Shown piece after piece: positions 25,882 through 35,154 of a stretch of DNA of 64,000 bases. Within the stretch, counting starts at the first letter, position 1. The number at the start of each line of letters is the position of its first letter. Position numbers and translations under genes: made by a program. Below the pieces are notes generated by a model. The model did no database searches and was not told the origin of the DNA. It was given only the letters and a program-made list of their open reading frames with translations. This DNA comes from Pseudaminobacter soli (ex Li et al. 2025) (lineage in GTDB: Bacteria; Pseudomonadota; Alphaproteobacteria; Rhizobiales; Rhizobiaceae), in the NCBI RefSeq assembly GCF_029892515.1, contig NZ_JARXVF010000001.1:868001-932000 (forward strand), in the 5' to 3' direction.

Positions 25882-27132
25882 TCAGCCTGACGTGGCGACA
25901 CTAGCAGACCGCCCGACCGGCGCCATACGGCCGGGATTGAGGATGCCTTTGGGGTCGAACTCGTTCTTCAGGCGGGCGGACAATGCGGCCAGAGGGCCGG
26001 GCTGCGGCTGGAAAACCGGCAAGGCCGCGCGCCATGCCTGGTTGGCACGTACCAGCGTTGCGTGACCGCCGCCGAACTTCCGCACCAGCTGCCGCACCAG
26101 ATCGGCCTCGGGGTCGGCGTCGAGCCGCAGCCAGACGAGCCCGCCCTGCCAATCGAAGAAAGCATCGGCCGCCATTTCCATGCGCAGCGCCAGCACCATG
26201 CGATGGGCGTCGGCCGGGGCCATGGAAATGCGCCAGACCGGGCGCTCCGTGCCATCGGCGAATGGCATGCAGTCTCGAACATCGCGCCAGATGGCGCGGG
26301 ACATATCTTCCGCGATTTCGTCGAGGCGGCCGGCATTTTTGAGCAGCTGCTTCAGATGCTCGATGCGATAGGCGACGGACGGGCCGAACCCTTCGATGCG
26401 CAGCAGCGTGGCCGACTCGCCCGTCAGCGCGCCGCCGGCAACCGTCTGCGACAGGTTTTCGGGCAGATGCGCCGCGCTCGACACTTCGGCGCTGCAGCCC
26501 ATGGCGAGCGCCATGGCCGCCGCGGCGTCTTCGTCGTAAAGGCCGCGTATGGTAAGCGTCGTCTCGGTCTCGGCGGCAGGCAGCACCTTGAAGGTCACGT
26601 CGGTCAGCACGGCAAGCGTGCCCCACGATCCGGCCATACCTTTCGACAGGTCATAGCCGGTGACGTTCTTCACCACACGCCCGCCTGACTTGAAGGCCTC
26701 GCCGCGCCCGGAAACGGCATTGATGCCGAGGATGTGGTCGCGCGCGGCGCCCGCCTTCAGCCGGCGCGGGCCGGAAAGATTTGCCCCAAGCACGCCGCCG
26801 ATGGTGCCGCGCCCCGCCGGCTGGCCGAGCAGCGGACCGTAATCCATCGGCTCGAAGGCAAATTGCTGGCCTCGCGCGGCCAGCATCGCCTCGATTTCGG
26901 CCAGCGGCGTGCCAGCCTTGGCGGAAAGCACCAGTTCCTCCGGTTCGTAGAGCGTGACGCCGCTGAGACCCGAAAGATCGAGCGTATGCGCCGCCTGCAC
27001 CGGATGACCGATGGCGCGCTTCGAGCCATGGCCGACGATCTCCAGTGGCGCATCCTCGGCAAGCGCCCATTGGACGACGGATTGGACTTCTTCGGAAGTG
27101 GTCGGGGCCAGGTTGTGCAATGTCTGTTCCAT
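25882..27132 (-). CDS. glcE: Glycolate oxidase FAD-binding subunit
   Basis: 416 residues of the PCMH-type FAD-binding family: IVGHGSKRAIG (about 32-42), LSAKAGTPLAEIEAMLAARG (about 69-88), GGVLGANLSGPRR and GGRVVKNVTGYDLSKGMAGS (about 150-169), with GILNPGRM near the C-terminus. Works with GlcD and GlcF to oxidise glycolate to glyoxylate. The start is 6 bases from the glcD stop, showing tight coupling. Confidence 0.95.
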   Translation of the reverse strand: MEQTLHNLAPTTSEEVQSVVQWALAEDAPLEIVGHGSKRAIGHPVQAAHTLDLSGLSGVTLYEPEELVLSAKAGTPLAEIEAMLAARGQQFAFEPMDYGPLLGQPAGRGTIGGVLGANLSGPRRLKAGAARDHILGINAVSGRGEAFKSGGRVVKNVTGYDLSKGMAGSWGTLAVLTDVTFKVLPAAETETTLTIRGLYDEDAAAAMALAMGCSAEVSSAAHLPENLSQTVAGGALTGESATLLRIEGFGPSVAYRIEHLKQLLKNAGRLDEIAEDMSRAIWRDVRDCMPFADGTERPVWRISMAPADAHRMVLALRMEMAADAFFDWQGGLVWLRLDADPEADLVRQLVRKFGGGHATLVRANQAWRAALPVFQPQPGPLAALSARLKNEFDPKGILNPGRMAPVGRSASVATSG

Positions 27133-27138
27133 GCCCGA

Positions 27139-28635
27139 TCAAAACCTCGGAATGTCGGGAAACGGCAGCTTTCCGGCATGGATGTGCATGCGGCCAAGCT
27201 CGGCGCAGCGACGAAGCTGCGGAAACACCTTGCCCGGATTGAGCAAATGGTTGGGATCGAAGGCGCATTTGACCCGCATCTGCTGGTCGAGGTCGATCTG
27301 GTTGAACATTTCCGGCATCAGGTCGCGCTTTTCAACGCCCACGCCGTGCTCGCCCGTCAGCACACCGCCGACCCGCACGCATAGCCGCAATATGTCGGCG
27401 CCGAACTGCTCGGCCTTGTCCAACTCGCCAGGGATATTGGCATCGTAAAGGATAAGCGGATGCAGGTTGCCGTCGCCGGCATGGAAGACATTCGCGACGC
27501 CCAGCCCGTATTTTTCCGATAGCTCGCGCATGCCATGCAGCACATTGGGCAGCTCTTTCCGCGGAATCGTGCCGTCCATGCAGTAATAGTCAGGCGAGAT
27601 GCGGCCCACGGCCGGGAACGCCGCCTTGCGGCCGGCCCAGAAGGTCAGCCGCTCCTGCTCCGATTGCGAGATGCGGCAGGTGGTGGCGCCGTTGCGGTTG
27701 CCGATCGCCTCGACGCGACCGATCAAGTGGTCGACCTCCACGCCCGGCCCATCGAGCTCGACGATCAACAGCGCCTCGCATTCGAGCGGATAGCCGGCAT
27801 GGACGAAATCTTCCGCCGCGCGAATGGCCGGGCCGTCCATCATCTCCATGCCGCCAGGGATGATGCCCGCGCCGATGATATCGGCAACGCACTGGCCGGC
27901 CTGCTCGCTGCTGGGGAAACCGATCAGCAGCGCGCGCGCCGTCTCCGGTTTCTTGAGGATGCGCACCGTGACCTCGGTGACGACGCCGAGCAGGCCTTCC
28001 GAGCCGGTCATGACCCCCAGCAGGTCGTAGCCTTCGCTATCGAGGTACTTGCCACCGAGACGCACTATGTCGCCGTTCATCAGCACCATTTCGATGCCGA
28101 GCACATTGTTGGCGGTCAGCCCGTATTTCAGGCAGTGCACGCCGCCGGAATTCTCCGCGACATTGCCGCCGATGGAGCAGGCGATCTGGGAGGACGGATC
28201 GGGCGCGTAATAAAAACCCTCGCCCTCCACCGCGTTGGTGATGCCGAGATTGGTGACGCCCGGCTGCGCAACCACGGTGCGGTTGGGATAGTCGATCTCG
28301 AGGATGCGATTGAAGCGGCTCATAACGAGCAGCACAGCATCTTCCAACGGCAGGGCGCCGCCTGACAGCGAGGTGCCGGAACCGCGCGGCACGACGCGGA
28401 TGTTGCGCTCGTTGCAATATTTCAGGATGCGCGAGACCTGCGTGACCGTCTCGGGCAGGACGACGACGAGGGGCAGCTGGCGGTAGGCGGTCAGCCCATC
28501 GCTTTCGAAGACCCTCATTTCGTTGACGGCGTCGACCACGCCTTCGCCCGGCACGATGATGCGCATGTCGGCGACGATCTCGGCGCGCCGGCGGATCGTA
28601 TCTGCATCTGGCTTCGGCATGGCCAGGCCGGACAT
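27139..28635 (-). CDS. glcD: Glycolate oxidase catalytic subunit
   Basis: 498 residues. FAD-linked oxidase: the PCMH domain contains VVPRGSGTSLSGGALP (about 83-98) and IGGNVAENSGGVHCLKYG (about 151-168). The C-terminal domain has NVFHAGDGNLHPLILYD and VGGVLTGEHGVGVEKRDLM, both conserved in GlcD and D-lactate dehydrogenases. Because glcE and glcF follow, glycolate is the likely substrate. GGAGGAGCTGCC precedes ATG 28635. The promoter contains an inverted repeat (28658-28676) for the divergent GntR regulator. First gene of the operon. Confidence 0.95.
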   Translation of the reverse strand: MSGLAMPKPDADTIRRRAEIVADMRIIVPGEGVVDAVNEMRVFESDGLTAYRQLPLVVVLPETVTQVSRILKYCNERNIRVVPRGSGTSLSGGALPLEDAVLLVMSRFNRILEIDYPNRTVVAQPGVTNLGITNAVEGEGFYYAPDPSSQIACSIGGNVAENSGGVHCLKYGLTANNVLGIEMVLMNGDIVRLGGKYLDSEGYDLLGVMTGSEGLLGVVTEVTVRILKKPETARALLIGFPSSEQAGQCVADIIGAGIIPGGMEMMDGPAIRAAEDFVHAGYPLECEALLIVELDGPGVEVDHLIGRVEAIGNRNGATTCRISQSEQERLTFWAGRKAAFPAVGRISPDYYCMDGTIPRKELPNVLHGMRELSEKYGLGVANVFHAGDGNLHPLILYDANIPGELDKAEQFGADILRLCVRVGGVLTGEHGVGVEKRDLMPEMFNQIDLDQQMRVKCAFDPNHLLNPGKVFPQLRRCAELGRMHIHAGKLPFPDIPRF

Positions 28636-28657
28636 GGCAGCTCCTCCAAGGACTTGG

Positions 28658-28676
28658 TGGTAAAAAGCTTTTACCA
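28658..28676. promoter_or_regulatory. GntR/FadR-type operator upstream of glcD
   Basis: TGGTAAAA-AGC-TTTTACCA is a perfect 8-bp inverted repeat with a 3-bp centre, 22 bp upstream of the glcD start. It resembles FadR-subfamily (GlcC, LldR, PdhR) sites of the TGGT...ACCA type. The adjacent FadR-type regulator at 28825 is the obvious candidate to bind it. Confidence 0.68.
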
Positions 28677-28824
28677 ATTTGTTGCCGGAGCTGTAAACGC
28701 TTCTGGCGATTTCGGGAAGAGTATCACGGCCCCAGAAACGATCCCGAAACACAAAATTGGATAAATTAATTGACCAGTTTTCGGGAAGGCCGTAGTTCTG
28801 GGTCACGACAGAGGGCCAACCCGG

Positions 28825-29628
28825 TTGAGCGAGATTTTTTCCAGGATCGAACATTCGCGCACCGCCGATGAGGTGGTGCAGCAGATCGAGAGCCTGATTC
28901 TCGAGGGCGTGCTGCGCGTGTCCGACCGACTGCCCGGTGAACGCGAGCTTGCGCGGCAGTTCGACGTGTCGCGCCCCATCCTGCGCGAGGCGCTGAAGGC
29001 GCTGGAAGAGCGCGGCCTGATCGTCGCCCGCCAGGGCGGCGGCACCTATGTCGCCGACATGATCGGCCAGGTCTTCACCCCGCCGATCCGCGAACTGATC
29101 GGATCGCACCCCAAGGCCTGCGCGGACTATCTCGAATATCGGCGCGAGATCGAAGGCATCGCCGCCGAATATGCGGCGCGGCGCGCCACCGCCGACGACC
29201 GCGCCCTGCTGGACCACATCATGGAGCGCATGGAAGCCGCTCACCAGCGCGGTGACGATTTCGAGGAAGAGGCGAAAATCGACGTCGAGTTCCACCACGC
29301 CGTCGGCGAGTGCGCGCACAACATCATCCTGCTGCACACGCTGCGCTCGTGCTACCGGCTGCTGTCGGACGGCGTGTTCCAGAATCGCCTTCTGGTTTTC
29401 ACCCTGCCCGGCGCGCGCGAAGACCTGTTGGCCCAGCACCGGGCTATCTACAAGGCCGTCGTGGGCGGCAAGCCGACGGATGCGCGCAAGGCCGCCATGG
29501 ACCACATCACCTATGTCGAACGGTCGATGGCGGAGGCCGAGCGCACCGGTGAATGGCAAAGGGTGGCAAAACTCAGGCTGCGTCAGCGTTCCGAAGACGG
29601 CTCGCGGCGAAGCGGAACAGACAGGTAG
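28825..29628 (+). CDS. FadR-subfamily GntR regulator (GlcC/LldR-like)
   Basis: 267 residues. The winged HTH at residues 10-75 contains LPGERELARQFDVSRPILRE, and an FCD all-helical effector domain follows with conserved His/Asp ligands (for example IDVEFHHAVGECAHN). GlcC and LldR, which sense glycolate or lactate, have this form. It is divergent from glcDEF and followed at 10 bp by a LutA-like gene and lldD, so one regulator may serve both glycolate and lactate oxidation. The start is TTG 28825, with GAGGG nine bases upstream; no better ATG exists. Confidence 0.88.
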   Translation: MSEIFSRIEHSRTADEVVQQIESLILEGVLRVSDRLPGERELARQFDVSRPILREALKALEERGLIVARQGGGTYVADMIGQVFTPPIRELIGSHPKACADYLEYRREIEGIAAEYAARRATADDRALLDHIMERMEAAHQRGDDFEEEAKIDVEFHHAVGECAHNIILLHTLRSCYRLLSDGVFQNRLLVFTLPGAREDLLAQHRAIYKAVVGGKPTDARKAAMDHITYVERSMAEAERTGEWQRVAKLRLRQRSEDGSRRSGTDR

Positions 29629-29638
29629 CCTGAAGACG

Positions 29639-30433
29639 ATGGCGGAGAGCAGCGAAACAGAAGAAGCAGCGCCCCGGGTGGGTCTGTTTGTGACCTGCCT
29701 GGTCGATCTGTTCCGGCCTTCAGTCGGCTTTGCCGCGGCAAAATTGCTGCAGGATGCGGGCTGCTCGGTCGAAGTGCCTGTGGCGCAGACCTGTTGCGGC
29801 CAGCCGGCCCATAATTCGGGCGACCGCGCCGAGGCCATTCTCACAGCCCAAAACACCATCGAGGCCTTCGAAGAGTTCGATTACGTCGTGGCGCCGTCCG
29901 GCACCTGCGCCGGCATGCTCAAGGTGCATTATCCTGCCCTTCTCGCAGACCAGCCGAACTGGGCCGCGCGCGCTAAGAGCTTTGCCGCCAAGGTGCATGA
30001 GCTGACGAGCTTTCTCGTCGACGTGCTCGGCAAGGAAAGCGTGCCGGCGCGCTTCACCGGCGCCGTGACCTATCATGACGCCTGCGCGGGCCTGCGTGAG
30101 ATCGGCGTGCAGGGCCAGCCCCGCGCGCTCCTAAAATCGGTTGAAGGTCTCGACCTGATCGAGATGCGCGCGCCGGAAATGTGCTGCGGTTCCTGTGTGC
30201 GGCATCCTGCATCTTCGGCGCCCATCGCCAGAAGCAAGACCGACAATGTCAAGGCCACCGAAGCCCGCGTGCTGCTTGCCGGCGATCTCGGCTGCCTGAT
30301 GGACATGGCCGGCAGGCTGCGGCGCGAGGGCTCGAACATCGAAGTCCGCCATGTCGCCGAGGTTCTGGCCGGCATGCTCGATGCCCCGCCGATCGGCAAC
30401 AGAAACGCAATTGCCCTCAAACGAAGTGCTTGA
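29639..30433 (+). CDS. LutA/YkgE-like Fe-S oxidoreductase with altered second CCG motif
   Basis: 264 residues with two CCG domains. The first is intact (VAQTCCGQPAHNSGDR, about 48-63). The second, normally CCGFGGtFCVkyP, reads CCGSCVRHP (about 181-189), so about four residues with the Gly-Gly are missing while the frame is kept and the flanks (YHDACAGLREIG before; DLGCLMDMAGRL after) are normal. In Bacillus, LutA works with LutB and LutC in L-lactate oxidation; neither partner is visible here, and lldD follows instead. The motif change may weaken Fe-S or heterodisulfide-type chemistry. Confidence 0.8.
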   Translation: MAESSETEEAAPRVGLFVTCLVDLFRPSVGFAAAKLLQDAGCSVEVPVAQTCCGQPAHNSGDRAEAILTAQNTIEAFEEFDYVVAPSGTCAGMLKVHYPALLADQPNWAARAKSFAAKVHELTSFLVDVLGKESVPARFTGAVTYHDACAGLREIGVQGQPRALLKSVEGLDLIEMRAPEMCCGSCVRHPASSAPIARSKTDNVKATEARVLLAGDLGCLMDMAGRLRREGSNIEVRHVAEVLAGMLDAPPIGNRNAIALKRSA

Positions 30434-30485
30434 ACCGTGCGGCGCGGTCCCACCGCTGCCGAACTAAAATTGAAAGAACGGACTC

Positions 30486-31622
30486 ATGGCTGAAATCCTG
30501 GAGATAAACGACCTCAAGAACCTTGCCCGGCGGCGCGTGCCGACGATGTTCTTCGATTACGCCGATTCCGGCGCCTGGACCGAAAGCACCTACCGCGCCA
30601 ATGAAGAGGATTTTTCCAAGATAAAATTCCGCCAGCGCGTGCTGGTCGACATGACCAACCGCTCGCTCGAAAGCACCATGATCGGCGAGAAGGTGTCGAT
30701 GCCCGTGGCGCTGGCGCCGACCGGCAGCGCCGGCATGCAGCATGCCGATGGCGAGATTCTTGCGGCACAGGCGGCCGAGGAATTCGGCGTGCCCTTCACC
30801 TTGTCAACCATGAGCATCTGCTCGATCGAGGACGTCGCCGCGAACACCAAGAAGCCGTTCTGGTTCCAGCTCTATGTGATGCGCGACAAGGACTTTGTCC
30901 TCGACCTCATCGACCGTGCCAAGGCGGCGAAATGCTCCGCCCTGGTGCTGACGCTCGACCTGCAGATCCTGGCCCAGCGCCACAAGGACATTCGCAACGG
31001 CTTGTCGGCCCCGCCCAAGATGACGCCCAAGAACATCATCGACATGGCGATCCGGCCGCGCTGGTGCCTGGGCATGCTTGGCACGCAGCGTCGCACCTTC
31101 CGCAACATTGTCGGCCACGCCAAGAGCGTGGGCGATCTTGCCTCCCTGGCGTCCTGGACGACCGAGCAGTTCGACCCGCAGCTGTCGTGGAAGGACGTTG
31201 AGTGGATCAAGGAGCGCTGGGGCGGCAAGCTGATCCTGAAGGGCATCCTCGACAAGGAGGACGCAATCATGGCTGCCAAGACCGGCGCCGACGCCATCAT
31301 CGTTTCCAACCATGGCGGTCGCCAACTCGATGGCGCCCCCTCCTCCATCTCCATGCTGCCCGAGATCGTGGAAGCGGTGGGCGACAAGATCGAGGTGCAC
31401 ATGGATGGCGGCATTCGCTCGGGCCAGGATGTGCTAAAGGCCCTGTGCCTCGGCGCCAAGGGAACCTATATCGGTAGGCCATTCCTTTACGGGCTTGGCG
31501 CGATGGGCAAGCAGGGCGTAACGAAGGCGCTGGAGATCATCCGCAAGGAGGCGGACGTCACCCTGGCGCTTTGCGGCAAGCGGACGATCGCGGATGTCGG
31601 GCCGGACATGCTCCGTCCGTAA
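30486..31622 (+). CDS. lldD: FMN-dependent L-lactate dehydrogenase
   Basis: 378 residues, alpha-hydroxy-acid oxidase family TIM barrel. FDYADSGAWTE near residue 23 and PVALAPTGSAGMQHADGE (about 73-90) are typical. The catalytic His and Arg are in IIVSNHGGRQLDGAPSS (about 275-291), and the FMN phosphate site is in VHMDGGIRSGQDVLKAL. L-lactate is the likely substrate because of the LldR-like regulator upstream and the LLDR-type sequence QRHKDIRNGLSAPPK. It oxidises L-lactate to pyruvate at the membrane. Probably cotranscribed with the two genes before it. Confidence 0.93.
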   Translation: MAEILEINDLKNLARRRVPTMFFDYADSGAWTESTYRANEEDFSKIKFRQRVLVDMTNRSLESTMIGEKVSMPVALAPTGSAGMQHADGEILAAQAAEEFGVPFTLSTMSICSIEDVAANTKKPFWFQLYVMRDKDFVLDLIDRAKAAKCSALVLTLDLQILAQRHKDIRNGLSAPPKMTPKNIIDMAIRPRWCLGMLGTQRRTFRNIVGHAKSVGDLASLASWTTEQFDPQLSWKDVEWIKERWGGKLILKGILDKEDAIMAAKTGADAIIVSNHGGRQLDGAPSSISMLPEIVEAVGDKIEVHMDGGIRSGQDVLKALCLGAKGTYIGRPFLYGLGAMGKQGVTKALEIIRKEADVTLALCGKRTIADVGPDMLRP

Positions 31623-31660
31623 TCCCGGCAAGCCCGGCTCAGGGCAGACAGGATGAGAGA

Positions 31661-32410
31661 TTGACGAAGCAGGGCGTGCATTTCCTTGAAGCTGCGGGGC
31701 CCGATGGCATGCGTATCTATGCCATCGGCGATATCCATGGCCGGCTCGACCTGCTCCAAAGGATGCATGCGTGCATCGAAGCCGAACTGGAAGCCGACCG
31801 GCCCGATGACTGGCGGGTGATCCATCTCGGCGACTATGTCGACCGCGGCCCGGATTCGAGTGGCGTGCTAGACAGACTGCTCGATGTCACAAGGCGCGAC
31901 GAGCGGATGATCGCACTGGCCGGCAACCACGATCACGGCTTTCTCGATTTCCTGGCCTACCCGACGTCCAGTGGCCTGTTTGCCAAGAATGGTGGAGACA
32001 TGACCGCGCTTTCCTATGGTATGGCGCTCGATTTCGACCATCCCGCGGCGCTTGCGAGCAGCGGTGCCGCGCTACGCCGCGCCGTACCCGAGAGCCATGT
32101 CGGCTTCGTCACCGGACTCGGCTATTCACGCAGTTTCGGGGATTTCTTCTTCTGCCACGCCGGAATCCGGCCGGGCATACCGCTGGAACGGCAGAACCCG
32201 CGCGACCTGATCTGGATTCGCGAGGAGTTCCTGTATTATCCGCACCTTCATCCGAAGCTGATCGTGCACGGCCATACGCCGCATCCGGAGCCGGAGGTGC
32301 TGGCCAATCGGGTCGATGTCGACACGCAGGCCTATAGGTCGGGCGTGCTGACCGCGCTCGTCATAGACGGGCTGGACAAGCGTATCCTGTCGGTCAGCGA
32401 TAGGGATTAG
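31661..32410 (+). CDS. Metallophosphoesterase (serine/threonine phosphatase-like)
   Basis: 249 residues from TTG 31661; ATG 31709 is an alternative start and directly precedes the conserved IYAIGDIHGRLDLL. All metal-binding motifs of the calcineurin-like family are present: GDIHG, GDYVDRGPDS, GNHDHGF and, near the end, VHGHTPH. This composition resembles PrpA/PrpB and Ap4A-hydrolase-like phosphatases, so protein or diadenosine-polyphosphate substrates are possible. It begins 38 bp after lldD but is probably a separate function. Confidence 0.86.
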   Translation: MTKQGVHFLEAAGPDGMRIYAIGDIHGRLDLLQRMHACIEAELEADRPDDWRVIHLGDYVDRGPDSSGVLDRLLDVTRRDERMIALAGNHDHGFLDFLAYPTSSGLFAKNGGDMTALSYGMALDFDHPAALASSGAALRRAVPESHVGFVTGLGYSRSFGDFFFCHAGIRPGIPLERQNPRDLIWIREEFLYYPHLHPKLIVHGHTPHPEPEVLANRVDVDTQAYRSGVLTALVIDGLDKRILSVSDRD

Positions 32411-32556
32411 TGATTTTGGTGGTTGGCGGCGCCGACGCCGTAGCCGTCGAAAACGGCGTGATCGCTCGATGCGTCTGCTGCGTAGATGCCAAAGCCGCAG
32501 AGCGCGATGGCGGAGAGCATGGCGAAGGACAGGAGCGCGGCTTTCAAGGTGGTCAT
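32407..32556 (-). CDS. Small hypothetical exported/membrane protein
   Basis: 49 residues beginning MTTLKAALLSFAMLSAIALC, a hydrophobic signal or membrane segment, then a short tail ending in His and Asn residues. The ribosome binding site is weak (ACCGAG directly before the ATG). It overlaps the end of the phosphatase gene by 4 bases tail to tail. No homologue is recognised, and it could be a chance frame. Confidence 0.4.
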   Translation of the reverse strand: MTTLKAALLSFAMLSAIALCGFGIYAADASSDHAVFDGYGVGAANHQNH

Positions 32557-32831
32557 CTCGGTTAAGGCCTTCGGCAATTTTGCATAAAATTTATTACGAA
32601 TGCGTTGCTTGCCGCAGGGCAGCCCCTGCCGGCCAGTGAATCCACATTCGTTGAGTTTGACGCCTTCTAGTCGCGCCACCTCCGGGTGGCCAGTGTCTTT
32701 GGCACCGGCTGGCCGGGAAGTTCGGCGGCGTGCCATTTATGCCACTGAGGCACCTAGCGCGCTGTTGGGTGACGTCGACGGAATGCCGATCACAACTTGC
32801 TGATGGGAAACAGAAAACCGTTCAAAAAGCT

Positions 32832-32848
32832 TGCCCGCCGAGGCGGGA
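32832..32848 (-). terminator. Short hairpin after amidotransferase gene
   Basis: A CCCGC / GCGGG stem with a CGAG loop just downstream of the minus-strand amidotransferase stop (32853), followed on that strand by CAAGCTTTTT. The stem is short, so this is tentative. Confidence 0.4.
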
Positions 32849-32852
32849 AAAG

Positions 32853-33551
32853 TCAGATCGTGGCGACCCAGCTGCGCGCGAGCGTCAGGCCGATCTCGTC
32901 GGCCTTGGCGCCATGGGCGGCCGCCTCGTCCTCGAAGCGCTCCAGCCAGCCCGGCTGCCGCTCGCGCAGCAGATCCGGAAACAGGGCGTGCCATTTCCTG
33001 ACCAGCGGCTGGTCGGCTTCGAAATGGAACTGGAAGCCGTAAGCGGCGCGGCCGATGCGGTACGCCTGATTTCGTGCCGAAGGATTGGTGGCCAGATGCA
33101 CCGCGCCTTCCGGCAGGGTAAAAGTGTCGTCGTGCCACTGGAAGCTCGGAAAATCCTTCGGCAGCTTGCCGAACACCGGATCGGCTTCCGCCTGATCGGT
33201 AAGCGCGATCTTGCGCCAGCCGAATTCTGGTGCTGCGCCAATCAGATTGTCGCCGCCGAAGGCACGCGCCATGAGCTGGCTGCCGAGGCAGATGCCGAGC
33301 ATCGAGCGGTCCTTCGCCTCGAAATCGCGAAGCAGGCCGAGAAGCGCCGGGATATAGGGATATTCCTCGTCGGCCAGCGCATTCTGCCCACCACCGAGAA
33401 CGACGATCGCGTCGTGCTCGTCCGCATTCTCCGGCAAGGCATCGCCCAGATGAGCATTGCGCAGGTCGATCTCGGCGCCCGCCTCGGCCAGCGCGGTTCC
33501 CACCTGCCCAAGCCCGGTATTGTCGAAATTCTGGACGACCAGCACCCGCAT
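32853..33551 (-). CDS. Class I glutamine amidotransferase-like protein
   Basis: 232 residues with the nucleophile in LGICLGSQLMARAFGG (about residues 84-99) and the His of the triad in YGFQFHFEAD (about 173-182). Single-domain proteins of this kind are often annotated as GMP-synthase-like or gamma-glutamyl hydrolases (PuuD, YfeJ); the acceptor is unknown. It is divergent from the conserved hypothetical gene at 33630. Confidence 0.86.
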   Translation of the reverse strand: MRVLVVQNFDNTGLGQVGTALAEAGAEIDLRNAHLGDALPENADEHDAIVVLGGGQNALADEEYPYIPALLGLLRDFEAKDRSMLGICLGSQLMARAFGGDNLIGAAPEFGWRKIALTDQAEADPVFGKLPKDFPSFQWHDDTFTLPEGAVHLATNPSARNQAYRIGRAAYGFQFHFEADQPLVRKWHALFPDLLRERQPGWLERFEDEAAAHGAKADEIGLTLARSWVATI

Positions 33552-33629
33552 CGAAGAACCTTTCCCAGCATGACAAAGCCAGAAGGCTCGATATCATGCG
33601 GCGCATCCGACAAAAAGAGAGGAACGGAT

Positions 33630-34274
33630 ATGCCACTGCAGAACCGCGTCGATCCCTTTGGCGAGATCCATGCGGTGGCCGCGCGCGGGCTTTTTACGGG
33701 GAACCGCGGCGTCATCCACGATCCGGATACCAAGACGCTGCTCAGGCGACGCTGGTCGACCCGGGCCTGGCTGATTTGCGTGTGCGAATATCGCGGGCGA
33801 CGCCGCGAGGTCATGGGGCGCAACGCCCCCAGCGGCGGCGCGGGCTGGACCGAACTCTTCTTCCTCGACGAAGTGACCGGCCTGGCCGCTGGTCATCGCC
33901 CCTGCTTCTTTTGCCGCCGCGAGCGGGCGCAGGATTTTGCCGGCCGCTTTGGCGGTGTGTGTGGCATCGACCAGCCGAGGGTTCACGACATCGATTCTCG
34001 ATTGCACGCCGAGCGACTGGCATCGGGCGGAAGGAACATCAAGCTCGACCGCTCCGAACTGGCCGCGCTGCCGGACGGCGCGATGGTGGCGCGAGGCGGC
34101 GACGCCTTTGCGATCAAGGGCGGGAACATGTGGCGATGGTCGTTCGTGGGATATGAGTCGAGTCCGGGTTTTCCGGATGGCGCGGACGAATTCTCGCTGC
34201 TTACGCCTGCAACCACGCTTGCCGTTCTGCGCGCCGGCTACCAACCTGCCTGGCACCCAAGCATCGAGACTTGA
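33630..34274 (+). CDS. Conserved hypothetical protein with CFFCRRE motif
   Basis: 214 residues; AGAGAGGAACGGAT precedes ATG 33630. The sequence looks like a genuine cytoplasmic protein: [13 protein letters not shown] near residue 19, a Cys-x2-Cys in [15 protein letters not shown] (about 90-104), and [13 protein letters not shown] near residue 168. Homologues are known to me only as hypothetical proteins of rhizobia. The Cys pair next to basic residues could bind a metal or nucleic acid, but nothing else supports that. The following rsmE gene begins 32 bp later. Confidence 0.75.
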   Translation: MPLQNRVDPFGEIHAVAARGLFTGNRGVIHDPDTKTLLRRRWSTRAWLICVCEYRGRRREVMGRNAPSGGAGWTELFFLDEVTGLAAGHRPCFFCRRERAQDFAGRFGGVCGIDQPRVHDIDSRLHAERLASGGRNIKLDRSELAALPDGAMVARGGDAFAIKGGNMWRWSFVGYESSPGFPDGADEFSLLTPATTLAVLRAGYQPAWHPSIET

Positions 34275-34306
34275 CCTCCCCCGCCCTCTCCCGCATTCAT
34301 CTCCCC

Positions 34307-35041
34307 ATGCGAGCCAATTACAAAATGCAGCGGCTGTTCGTGCCGCAGGATCTTTCTGCCGACGTCTCGCTCGAGGCGAGCCCGGAGCAGAGCCACTATC
34401 TCAGCCATGTTCTGCGCCTCAATGAGGGCGCGGAGATCCTGATCTTCAACGGCCGCGACGGCGAGTGGCTGGCGCGAATCGAGGCCAAGACGAAGAAGTC
34501 GGTGCGGCTGCGCGTAGCGGAGCTGACGCGGCCGCAATCGCCGCAACCAGACCTGATCTATTGCTTTGCACCGCTAAAGCAGGGCCGGCTCGACTATCTC
34601 GTGCAGAAGGCCGTGGAGATGGGCGCCGGCGTGCTGCAGCCCGTCCTCACCCAGCACACGCAGATCGCAAAGCCCGGCATCGAGCGACTGCGCTCAAATG
34701 TCGTGGAAGCGGCGGAGCAATGTGGCATTCTCGCATTGCCCGAAGTGCGCGAGGCGCAAAAATTCTCGAATCTTCTGGCCGGCTGGGACAAGGAACGGCG
34801 GCTGATCTTCTGCGACGAGAGCTCGGAGACCAATAATCCGCTGCCCGCCTTGCAGGCGATACCCGAGCGCAAGCTTGGCCTGATTATCGGTCCCGAAGGC
34901 GGCTTTTCCGAAGACGAACGCAAGCAGCTCTACGCTTTGCCCTTCGTCACCGCCATCCCGCTCGGGCCCCGCATCCTGCGCGCCGACACGGCTGCCGTCG
35001 CGGCGTTAGCGCTTGTGCAGGCCACAATCGGCGATTGGTAG
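34307..35041 (+). CDS. rsmE: 16S rRNA (uracil1498-N3)-methyltransferase
   Basis: 244 residues of the SPOUT family. The N-terminal PUA-like domain includes [17 protein letters not shown]. The knotted SAM site is formed by [15 protein letters not shown] (about 195-209) and [18 protein letters not shown] (about 222-239), both conserved in RsmE. Methylates U1498 of 16S rRNA. Starts at ATG 34307 or 34328 are both possible, without a clear ribosome binding site. Length agrees with E. coli RsmE (243). Confidence 0.94.
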   Translation: MRANYKMQRLFVPQDLSADVSLEASPEQSHYLSHVLRLNEGAEILIFNGRDGEWLARIEAKTKKSVRLRVAELTRPQSPQPDLIYCFAPLKQGRLDYLVQKAVEMGAGVLQPVLTQHTQIAKPGIERLRSNVVEAAEQCGILALPEVREAQKFSNLLAGWDKERRLIFCDESSETNNPLPALQAIPERKLGLIIGPEGGFSEDERKQLYALPFVTAIPLGPRILRADTAAVAALALVQATIGDW

Positions 35042-35154
35042 AAGAATGCCATTCCGCTGATGCAAATTGTCTTGAACATGGTGTCAGGATTTTTTGCTTG
35101 ATCGCGCGATGCAATTCCGTCCATCAAGCGCCAACGTTGGCGAGAGGGTAGATA

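Noticed and set aside
24099-25904. 601-codon open frame opposite glcF and the DUF4870 gene
   Set aside because: Antisense of two well-supported genes, with composition typical of the shadow frame.
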